Assembly: GCA_945643635.1 (NCBI GenBank) | Contig: CALZFC010000006.1 | Coordinates: 9,328,501 to 9,392,500 of the forward strand | Source: Allodiplogaster sudhausi | Taxonomy: Eukaryota; Nematoda; Chromadorea; Rhabditida; Diplogasteridae | Reading direction: 5' to 3' | DNA: 64,000 nt | Shown: positions 34,094 through 44,500 of the stretch, piece by piece | Layout of the letters: each line of letters opens with the position of its first letter | Numbering within the stretch: position 1 is the first letter of the stretch | The notes under the pieces: model-generated | Databases searched by the model: none | The model's input: the letters and a program-made list of their open reading frames with translations, nothing else | Told to the model about the DNA's origin: nothing | Program-made: the position numbers and the translations under genes

Positions 34094-35511
34094 AAATCCG
34101 ATGGTACGTGCACTTCATGAACCACATTCACCGCGACGTCGCCCTTCTCAATATTCTCTACCACGACAAGACGGTACAAGGAGTTGCAACAATCTAATTG
34201 TTTTTATTAATTTTTTTAAATGATGTTCTTACATAATATTTATATTTATATTTAAAATTGAAAGAAACGAGAAGGAAACAATAACTTTCATTTCAGGTGA
34301 AGCTCAGCGATTTCGGCCTCACGAGAGTCGGCGATAAGTACAAAATGGTGACAAATAAAAAGGTTAACTATTACAGTATTTTCAAAAGAGATTTGGGAGT
34401 CATTTGTCGGGTTTACTGGTAGAAAATAACTATGTTAAGAAAAACAATTATGTAACTATTTCAGATGCCAATTCGGTGGCTTTCGCCCGAGACCCTGAGC
34501 ACCATGATCTTCTCGCGCAAGTCGGATGTCTTCAGCTTTGGCACGGCTCTTTTCCTCATTACCGTACTGCAGAGTATTTAAAGTGCTCTGCACTAAGCTC
34601 GCTACCGTATTCTACAAACTACGCTGGATACCCTGATTCAGGCATCTTGTGCTGGGAGCTTCTCCACGACGGCGCGCAGCCCTACCCGAACATGAGCGTT
34701 GGCGAAGTCGCGACCAAGGTGAGTCTGTTTTTTCTTGGTTTCGAAGATATTTTTAAAATATATTTTACTATATATCAGAGAATTTTTTAGCTTAGTAGTT
34801 AAATCAAAAATAAATGGAAGTATTTACAGGTGCGCAACGGCTACCGAATGCGCTTCAACGATGTGCCCGGGCTCAGCAAGGAGTTCGATCGACTCGTCAG
34901 CGTACGAATGGGATATTTAATTTTTAAAAAAAGAGAAAGGAAAGTTTTATTTTTGCAGACCAGGATGTGGTGCGAATCGTCGAATTTGCGCGCAACAATG
35001 GGCGAGGTTGCGGAGAAATGCGACGGAATCTGCATGAAGCAGTCGAATCTGAGGCCGGAAGACACCGTAGCCGGCGCCGATTCCAACACCAACACACGCA
35101 ATGTCAGCGAATTCGGCAGCCAAGTTGCTGAAATATATTGTTTTTCTTTAAGCTACAGTACAAAATGGAAGTACAGGAATCTAATGTGATTTCAATTTTT
35201 CTTTTCAGCTGAAGCACGTTCCCGTCAAGAAGAGGACGCGCGCGTCCTCCGACTCGACGATGCAAGTGTCGAGGGTGGACACCGCCCGCTTCACTTCCAA
35301 GATCGGCGACGACCCCATCGCATCCAAAATGGCATCATCACTTTCTCTTAATTTTTTTCGAAATCGCTTTTCAAAATAACAAATCAATATTCTGTCCATT
35401 TGCAGGAAACAGCCTAAGCCGCCGGCCGTACGGAAAACGGCGAGTCGCGAGAGAGAGAAGAAGTTAAAGGGAGCGAAAACGAAGGGGAAGACGTCGGTGA
35501 TGGTGAAGTAG
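34094..35511 (+). CDS. Tyrosine-kinase C-lobe exons (possibly N-lobe-less remnant)
   Basis: Exons 34094-34173, 34297-34362, 34465-34573, 34642-34718, 34830-34901, 34959-35123 and 35209-35379 (TAA) join in phase. They encode the catalytic loop HRDVALLN, with the HRD aspartate and the Mg-binding Asn kept but AAR replaced by ALL. Then come SDFGLTR, an activation-loop Tyr (DKYKM), PIRWLSPET, FSRKSDVFSFG, CWELLHDGAQPYPNM, EVATK|VRNGYRM and MWCESSNLRATM. PxRWLxPE and the DGxxPYP segment mark the tyrosine-kinase group (Fer/Fes or Abl-like). The tail is basic and Ser/Thr-rich. A further exon at 35406-35511 (KQPKPPAVRKTASRE.., TAG) is coding-like but no clear donor joins it. No ATP-binding N-lobe was found upstream, so this is either a truncated gene or one whose 5' exons are too diverged to see. 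Confidence 0.7.
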
Positions 35512-35967
35512 AACAAGGCCAATGAGGAGAAGAGAGGAGGAGGAGGACAAAAGTTATACAAAATCCAGGTCTAAGAGATCCGAGCGTTTTATCATCAATG
35601 AACATGGTCTTGAATTAATACGCTTTTTCCTGGAAACCTAGTATGTATGTATGGACATATATTAATGTTGTCGCGTTTCAGATAATTTCGCTTTCTCCAT
35701 TTCGTTCGTTTGGTCTGGTTTATTCGTGACGAGCAGAGCTTTTTTCATCTCACGAATTTTCCTAGGGTAAAGAGTTCCATGAACTATGAGGCGATATTGC
35801 AGTAGAACACAACGATGAGAAACGAACCAGAGAAACGATCGAAACGCTCACAAAGGCTAATGTGGGATCATTTGAATCTCTTCTGTATTCTGAAGCCATT
35901 AAATGAAGCATAAGTTTATTTACATAATCAAAAAGATGTGCAACTTTTCCCTGACTGTGAGATAAAT

Positions 35968-36010
<43 letters not shown>

Positions 36011-36481
36011 TTCTTCACAGGTTGTTCACTACTTTTCAGTATCTTCCAACGTTAAGTTCCTTTCCCCAACCGCTGTTTATCCATAAGCAGGAGAAAGGGG
36101 CCTGGCAACTTGCATTAGACAAAACATGCAAAAATTACAAGCAGAAAACACTTTTATCTTTTCTTTTAATTAGATGAGTAGTTGAACAGAGAGGACATTG
36201 CGAGACAACAGGGAGAGTCGTTAAAGTTAAATGTCGACAGCGTGCAACTAACCTTTGTATGTATGTACAGTCTATTTTCAGATCACTGTATTTCATTATT
36301 GATAAAAAAAATGAAGTGAAGAAGAGGCTAGACCGCATCAGGCATGTTTCAACGCTTGTTGTTTCCTTTACAACATCTACAAACGTACAGTTCCCTTCAC
36401 CAAACGCTGTTTATATTTTATATGTTTATCCATAAGCAGGAGAAAGGGTACACTCGAGACATCGCTGTCATGTCTAGCCGC
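35512..36481. other. Convergent 3' gap with TA microsatellite
   Basis: This lies between the kinase exons and the minus-strand 174-aa gene. A TA run spans about 35969-36010. Two related segments around CGCTGTTTATCCATAAGCAGGAGAAAGG lie at about 36070-36100 and 36404-36449, a partial local duplication. No gene was seen. Confidence 0.5.
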
Positions 36482-37806
36482 TCACTTCTTGGATGATGAC
36501 TCTTTCCTCTCTCCTCCTCCTCCTGTCGCCGGCTTCTTCATGGTAATCTCGATCTCGGTGCCCTCGGGAGCGTCCATGAGCTGGTCGAGGAGGCCTGAGT
36601 GAGAACGATGCTATTCATGCAAGCGATCTCAATTGAACACCGCAAGCAGGTTTATGTTTTATCAATAATTAATACAAAACTAATATGATAAGATATGACA
36701 GGGAAAAACATATACATATTTAAAAAAATAACCTAGAAACAGTTTTGGTCGGAAAGAAGGTTCGTCACAAACCGGCCACGAGTTTACCGACTTGCGAGAA
36801 GCCGGCGGGCGGCTGAGACTCCTCCACCGCCGGCGTCTTTGGCAGAGGACGCACGACGTGGCGACGCTTCTTCGTCTCCATCTTCACCACCGGTGCCGCG
36901 AATACCGTAACCCGATCCTGAACAGGCAAAATTATGCAATTACTCGTTAAATAAATATTTTTATTTTTATTTTAAAAAATATCGAGAAAAAATACCTTGA
37001 TCAATTCAATATGATATTAATATTTAAAAGTTGTTTTATTTTTCTTTCTTCACCTCTGTCGGAAAGATTCCAAAGCAACTGATGAGTAGTCTATTGTCTC
37101 TTCCCTGCTCTTCCAACTCTATCGTACCTTCCGCTTCTCGAGATTGATGCGAGAGGGCGGAGCGGCTGGCTTGGCGGACAGCCACTCGTCATCCGTGTAC
37201 ACCGGCAGCACCTGGCTCAGTTTTATTTATTATATAATTTTTATTAACACTAACAGAGAGATGCACATAAATTGAAAAAAATATATATATACATAAATTT
37301 ATGTATCTCTCTCTCTGAATGTTCTAATGCTTTATTTTTTATGTCCTAAAACATTATGAAAAAGTGTTGTATTCCCGCAAAATACATACTAATTTGCTTG
37401 CAAGAATCTCTAAAATGTAACTTGTCCAGCCTGCACAGTCGACTCGGAGATCATTGCGCTGAAAGCAGTACATTCAAAATGTCAGTGGCGAAACAGTTGC
37501 ATTTTCTTTCAGTTTAAAAGTGAAATTTGAGCTTGAATTTTTTCAGGGAAAATGTGTTTTAATTTCAATTTTTGACTGTTCAAAGTACGAAAAAAAAATT
37601 TACTCTCAATTTGAATTTGGTTTTTTAGAACCAAAGTGTAGAAAGAAGAGGATCGCTGACGTGTTGATGGAGCTGGCCTTGGCGGTGGAGGTGGTCAACG
37701 TGGCGGGCGTGTACTTGGTGAGCATCGACTCGTCTCCCGTGATGATGCTGTCTTCGATGATGCTGCCAGCGAACGAGTCATCTCGAATATTCATTTTCAT
37801 TTTCAT
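36482..37806 (-). CDS. Uncharacterised 174-aa basic protein
   Basis: Five minus-strand exons: 37806-37661 (ATG at 37806-37804; two further in-frame ATGs follow closely), 37458-37422, 37211-37128, 36917-36773, 36594-36482 (TGA at 36484-36482). All phases close, giving 525 nt. The N-terminal half is acidic/Ser-Thr-rich (NIRDDSFAGSIIEDS). Then come LPVYTDDEWLSAKPAAPPSR, a basic KMETKKRRHVVRPLPKTP patch and a C-terminus LLDQLMDAPEGTEIEITMKK ending in a Ser/Lys tail. There is no signal peptide or TM segment. The KKRRH patch could be a nuclear localisation signal. The family is not recognised. Translation might instead start at the ATG in exon 2 (37454), which sits four bases after a CTTTCAG acceptor. 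Confidence 0.65.
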
Positions 37807-38771
37807 GGAAGAATGAAACAATAATAACGGGAAGTATTTCAATATAAAAAGATATGTATACTTATATATTATATGTGTATATTTTCAATCCTATATTTTC
37901 TTTTCGTTAAGATCTACTTATGTAGCCTTAAAAAACGATCATTCGTAATTGTCAGAAATAGAATGGTGCAAAAACTAGAGTTAAACACACTATGAGAAGT
38001 TATGTCCTCGCGCGACAAGTCTTTCTCCTAAAAAAAATGCCACATTATATTTGAAATGAAATTTTTCTAATCAACTTACTTTTTTTAATCGTTTTACAAA
38101 ATAGATAAAGTTCTTGATAAAGACCTTGTCGGCGTGTGTTCCGTTATTCGGCTTCATCTCGAAAGTAGACGAAAGAGCAGCGATAGAAGGGAGGAATCCA
38201 AGGGAGAGCCGAGACAACTGCCGACCGGCCTTCAAACTGATCAATGGCGTGAAATGAGGGAGACAGAACTGAATGCCATCTTCAATTTGGTTCTGTCAAA
38301 TTTTTGCACGTGTTTTTTAAATAATTTGTGTTGGAACCGAAAAGCACATTGGATTGTTTATTCATAATTATAAGATCTCCAAGCAATGGCATGTCAAAAT
38401 TACCCGTTCAAAAGAAACAATCAAAAACAAGTTCCGCTACAATAACGTCATTTTGCGCGCGTCATCGAAGTAAATGCGTGAGAGGTTGGAATGGAGGCTG
38501 AGCATGACTCATTGTCAGTCAGGGGCATGGGATTCAGAAAGAAACAACTATGCTACATTGTAGCTTTTCTGTTGCTATCTAACAGACGGTACAGAAATAT
38601 TTTTCTAAACGCTTGGTACTGAAATAGTTGATTGAATAAGAGCTACTGCGGTTGTGAGACTCTAGCGAATTCTGTTCTCTAATTTAGTCTAAAGGCTTGC
38701 TTGAATGCAAAGAGGAATGTGCCTGGGGCCTCCTAATGGAGTGTGCCTGGGGGTCGCCCAAGGGCCCTTCA
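37807..38771. other. Spacer between two minus-strand genes, no gene seen
   Basis: AT-rich DNA with no supported exon. The 3' end of the Cys-rich gene (38772) faces the 5' end of the 174-aa gene, so the spacer should contain that gene's promoter. It is too long for a typical tight operon gap. Confidence 0.5.
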
Positions 38772-40248
38772 TCACGTCGGCACAAACTCGGTGGCGACTC
38801 CGCAGGCGGCGGGCACGAAGCGGCCGGCCGGCGTGTCGAAGGGGCGCGCCTTGCAGAAGCCGCATGTCTTGCGGCAGACGCGGAAGGCGAAGGGCGTCGA
38901 GTCGCCGTCGCATGTCCAGCTCACAATGAAGACATTTTCATTTGTGCTCCCAACAATTTTTTTTCCCCAGACTAAATATGCTATCATTTACATATGTACG
39001 TATTTTCAAAAATTTTGAAATCAAATTAACATTCAGTATTCTCGATCTATGTAGTAACCATATGTACAGAGTAGTAAATGCTCAATATTAGGAGTTATAT
39101 ATATTTTATTAGTAAAATAAAAGAACAACACAGACTTGGTCATCTGCCACAGGCCGGCGCCTCGTCTGAGACGCTGGCAGAAGGCTCTGGAGTGGCGGTC
39201 GAAGCAGTGCGCTGATGATTCATTCTGCAATTCGCATTCTTATGCGTACTATCCACCATTAATGGATAGAACTATGTAGGAAACCATGTTTGCGTGTGAG
39301 AGAGATCTTAATTTTCGCGGAATGAGAAGAATGAAATAAACAAGAAAAGCCAATAAGTAAGTAAGTAAAGAAACAAACACGCGGGAAGAATAGCTCGTAT
39401 CGCTCGTCGACCGTGTCTCTGCCGCACGACTGGCAGCACTGCACCAGCGAGAAGTCGGGCTCGTGCGCGCATCTGATTGTGAGATTATTCTTTTCAAATA
39501 CATCTATTTATTTAATCCAAGATTAAGATGTCTTTTAAAAAGAAATATACATATATGTATATATGTTTAAGTAATAATTGATGATGTAGAAGCGATCTTG
39601 CTGTACCGATAGAGAAAGGCGCCCGGATCTCGCTGCTGGATGTGCTTGCAGACGGCCGTGTGGATGGCGTCCGAGCAGCATGGCGGCTTCGGCGGCAGAA
39701 TCACCTTTTAATCATGGCAAAAATCAGCATGACCGCAAAAAATACGAAAAAGGCTTACATTCAACGTTTTAGGATTCTTGTGAAAATACGCCGGTCCGAT
39801 TAAAATAAATTGAAAAAAGTAAATTTGTGTGTAATTAGGGAAAGATTAAAAAGACATATGTATGTGCTTAGATCTATATTTTTTATAATAAGATGTACAT
39901 AAATTTGCACTTAAAAAAGATTTTAACAAAAATTGAAAGACCATGTCTTCTGGCTCTTCAGAGGTGATTGAGCGCGAGGGAAGAGTGCGTGGCTTCGGCG
40001 TGGTCGTGGATGTGGTGGACGGCCGCTTCTGAAGCTTCTTCAGCGAAGCCATCGCCAGCTGATGACTCGGGCCAGAATTGTAAGACGCTGCAAGAAGAAT
40101 TAATTTATAAACAATAAGTACAATTCACTTTTTTCCCATTGTTGGCTAAAATTTTCCGAGTCAAATTGAAGTCTTCATAAATGTTCGACAAACCTTGGTA
40201 CGCATTAATTGCTCCGATGAGTAGAAGAGTCCGCACGGTCAACTGCAT
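38772..40248 (-). CDS. Secreted Cys-rich protein with ShK-type (ShKT-like) repeats
   Basis: Six minus-strand exons: 40248-40194 (ATG), 40087-39942, 39704-39607, 39472-39379, 39224-39136, 38919-38772 (TGA). All phases close, giving 209 aa. The signal peptide is MQLTVRTLLLIGAINA. A Thr/Pro/Lys linker (RPSTTSTTTPKPRT) leads to a first Cys module, CCSD..VCKHIQ..YRCAHEPDF..QCCQSC. A second module follows, HCFDRHSRAFC...WTCDGDS..FRVCRKTCGFC. The closing CxxTCGFC and the paired CC pattern resemble the ShKT domains abundant in nematode secreted proteins. ShKT domains occur in metalloproteases, cuticle proteins and channel-blocking peptides; there is no catalytic domain here and the target is unknown. 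Confidence 0.8.
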
Positions 40249-41127
40249 GGCAGGTAGAAGGAATCAGTGATATCTCGTATGATAAGTCTGCAGTGTTCAC
40301 AAAAATGCAATTGTTTTCGATAAAATATATGAAGGAAAAAAACAATGAACATTGCTGATTGTGAGGTATTATTTATTTTTTGGGAAAAATTATTTTGGAT
40401 TTTATATTTAAAAAAAATGATGAAATGAGATAATGTGCAAGAGCGAAAGTGATAAAATTAGGGCGATTACCGAAAATAATTAAGCAGGATCGAAATCGCC
40501 CTCCTTTAAATCAGCCCTGAAAGCTCTCAAGAGCGTCAACCAAATGATCTGACTCTTTTGATAAGACAAGCGAAGACGTGCGCTGCCTGCGCGACTAGCT
40601 CTTATAGGCTCCCTTCCATGCCGACAAAGATGACAGAAGGAAGAGGCTTTTCTTTTTCTTTCCGCCTCTTCTTTCTCTCGGACGCACTCTCTTATTCTCA
40701 TGCTCCTCTATCTTTTCTCTCTCTTTCTCTGTTTTTCTCTCGCTCATTCTGAGTCTTTCTCTCTTTCTCTCTGATCGCTTGGTCTTCTTTATTCTCAAAG
40801 CATCTTCTCGTCTCTTTCTCTGAGCCAGCAGACCAGATATCATCGTGTTCTCTCGTTTTTCTTGTGCCGTCTGTGACTCTCTCATCATCACCCTCTCTCA
40901 TTTCTGCCTTTCTCAGCACTCTCCCCGGTTCTAGAATTGTCGGCTTCACGTATGTAGTTGACGGAAAGCCGGTTTCAGAGAGCAATCGCTTCTTTTGTCT
41001 GTCGTCTGGTCCTCTCGCCTCTTCGTGCTCTCTCGCTGCTCCCTTCCCACAGGGCAATTGCTTGTTCTAACGAGCTTCATCCACTGCGTGTTTTTTTTTT
41101 CACACGCAAACACTCAAGGAAGTGTTC

Positions 41128-41171
<44 letters not shown>

Positions 41172-41542
41172 GAGAGAAAGGGACTGAAAAAAGAGCGAGA
41201 GACAGAGCTGCGGAAGAAGATGAGCTGAGAAGAGCTCATTTGGGAGATAAGGAGAGAAAAATGAGAATTTGAGAGACCCAGGAGACGGAAAAGAAGCGTG
41301 GAATCAGAGAATGTGAGAAAGTGCTAAAAATACATGAAACATGAACTACACGGAAAAGCGGATGTACATAATCAAAAGTTCCTTATTGTAACATCGCATG
41401 AAAAACTGTATTTTTAAGTTATTCTTTGCGAATTTACCGTAGAAAATTATCGGTAGGGTAAATATGATGCATGTAAATGTAGCGTTGTTCAGCGTTTATT
41501 GAACCGATGACATAAACTCGTATTTGCAATTAATATTATTAG
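40249..41542. repeat. Spacer with TC and GA microsatellites
   Basis: TC-rich DNA fills about 40650-40890, and a pure GA run lies at about 41129-41170. No gene was seen. Long charged open frames here are translations of the repeats. Confidence 0.7.
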
Positions 41543-44500
41543 TTAGTTAGCTGGTTGCTTAATTTCGTTGAGGGCGATTGCAGCTGCTGAGTCGGGCATC
41601 TTTGCTGCCTGACGTTTGCGCTGGCTCGCACTCATAAAGAGCCATTCGACCTGCAAATAGCACGCTTATTCAAAACAGACCTGTGGTGCTATTAATCTAG
41701 GAAGAAAACGGGGCAAAAGTTGAGTTCAACTTTTTAAGAAAAAAGATTGAGGGTGAACTCTGAAAAGAGCGGATTAGTATGGAAAAGAAGAAAGATGGGC
41801 CCAACTTATTCCAAAAAGATCCCATCTTTAAAAAGCGTGCTCAGCCAAAAGATGGTCAACATAATGGTCAACTCTTTTTCTAACTGCAAGAGTGTGGAAG
41901 ACGAGAGGGAAAAGGAAGCTATAAATCATTGCTCCATTTGGTCTCTCATTTTTTTGTACTCTCTCGCCGCGAAAAAAGGTTGACCTTAAAAAAGGTTACA
42001 TCGCGTCTCGATGCCTCCGTTTTCGCCTATTAGTCCCAGCCTCTCACCCCTGCCTATGAGCATGCTATGGTAAAACCGCCCGACATCGTTTGCTGCAGAA
42101 CCTTTGGCCTCTTGCTGCAGTGAGCCGGTTTAATTACCCAAGTTTGAGGTAGCTGTCGTAGTTCTAGAAGAAATCTCGACGCAATTGTATTGAGAATTGA
42201 ACTCAACTCGAAAAAAAGTTCCGTACAAAAAAGTCGAGCTCAGCTTCCTTTTTTCCTAGATTAATAGCACCACTGTTAACACATACTTTTAGTTTAACAT
42301 AATCAGACAGCATTCTTTAACAGTCTCTCTCAAGATCACTAACTGTGTATAAACAGTTAGGAGGTCATTAGCGGCCGCATGGAAATACGGCCGTTAGTCA
42401 TGTTTGGCACTTGCTGGTGAGGTAAGTTAAAATTCACCACACCTCTTCGATGCTCTTTCCTTTTGTTTCAGGAACCATGAAGAAGGCGAAGATGAGTGCT
42501 AGAACTGTGCAGCCGCCGTAGATGAAGAAAGCACCGGAAAAGGAATGGAATCTCATTGCCCTCTTGTAGCTTCTGTTTTCACTCAATAACCAACCATATT
42601 TAGTGACTGCCTGGGACAGCGAGAGAAAAGTCACTGAAACGATGAGATTGAATATCCAGTTGCACGCAGTCGCCAGTGAACATCCTGTTGATCTCGCCCA
42701 GAGCGGATAGAACTCTGCGTTCAGCGTCCACGGCATGGGCGCGTAGCCTGCAGATCAAAAGTGAAGTGCCTGTAGATCAAAGTTTAAACACCTTCTAGAT
42801 TTAAAGTGAAGTGAATCTTTCACAGCTGTGAACATCTCTGATTGTGAGTGTCATATTGCTTAATGACCATTGCATGAGGCAGCCTCTGTTTCTATACTCA
42901 CATAATTGTTTAATTTATAAAACGAACCAATCGAGAAACATCCCAGGTAGATGACCATTATGATGATGGGAACGAAAGTGTACTTTGTTTCGCAAGACTT
43001 GTCCTAATTAAGGTGAATTATTCAAAAAATATAATGAATTTATGATAAAAGCGGTACAAAAATAGATGCATAGAGTGATAGTACCTGCCACGCGTAGTTC
43101 TCTTCTCTCAGCTGGTCGACAGAGCAGGGGCCACTCGCAGAGTTTGATCTTTCTTGCACATCAAAGCTTAGACAAAGACCTGCAGACAAAAATCGTTCTC
43201 TCTGGCAGAAGAGAAGGAATTGTCTCTGAACCAAGAAAAGAGATGCTCACCAGTCTTGGTACCCTTGAGATGGCAGAAACCGCAATTTTCATCGGTGACG
43301 CAGCTGTCGCAGTTACTGCATAGATTTTAATTATAACATTAAAAAACCAAAGGATATAGTGTATCTTTCTCAGACTTCACTAATGATTCTTTACCGAGAG
43401 ACACTGAAAACGAAGAGAGAGCTCAAGAGATGGACATCAACCTGAATTGCCTGCAGTATGCGGGCTCGCTGAAGTTGGCGTAGCCGTAGTGGAGGACGGT
43501 GGCAGAGTCATTGTGGATGAGGATGAAGGTGGCTGCCATGGCGAGGAGGGACAAGATCACGCCAACCATCGACACGAGCAGCAGCTGACGGCGGCCGACG
43601 CGCTCCGCCAGCGACAGCGGAAGCAGAGTGAAGAGGCAGTTCACGGCTGCACTCAGTATCATTCCACTCTTTCTCATGGTCAGACTGTTTATTCGCTTGT
43701 CAGGCCAATGTGATGATGGAATGCACGGGGATCTAACATGGAAGTAGCCGATAGATTCTCACCGGTGATTTCGGTGATTAGGCAGAAAATCATAAGTGAC
43801 TATTACTGGTAAGCAATCGCTACATTCATTATAACTGTTATTTAGATGAACCGAACCTGCAGGCCCGCACGAGATCCAAATGGCCGTAGTCTCGTCATTC
43901 ACTCCGGCTGATCGGATTATCGTGCCCGTGTAGTACCTTCACATTCATATGCCAGTAAGAGTCTTCAAGAGCAAGATATTCACATACACAATAGTGTTGA
44001 CGCCCGACAGCTGCTGGAAGGTTTGGAGGGCGCATCCGACAATCACCGCCTTCAGCACGTGTGGAGTACGGAGGATGCGGAGGAGGACAGGACCGGATTC
44101 TGAAGGAGAAGAAAGTAAATGGCTTTGCTGAGTTGGATGAGAGAACGAAGATGACCATTCTGCTCCGCTTTCGCTTTCTTCTCCTGCTCGTTGACGAATG
44201 CGATTTCGGCCATTTCGTATTCTGTCCATGCTGCGTCGCCGCTGTAGATTCGGTCGAGGACCTGAGAGGAGCCGAGAAAAGAATAAGAAAAAAATAACGA
44301 GGGTCAGGGTCAGAATATAAAATATGAAGACGAGAGAGCGGCAGAATGAAAAAAGAGATAATTGGAAAGAGAATATATTGCAAAGAAGAGGAATGAGACT
44401 TTGCGCGCAGTTTCTTCATCGCCCTTCGCAAAGAGAAAGCGAGGGCTCTCGGGTAGAAAGTAGAAAGCGATCAGCTGAAGAAGAGCGGGCACTGCGGCGA

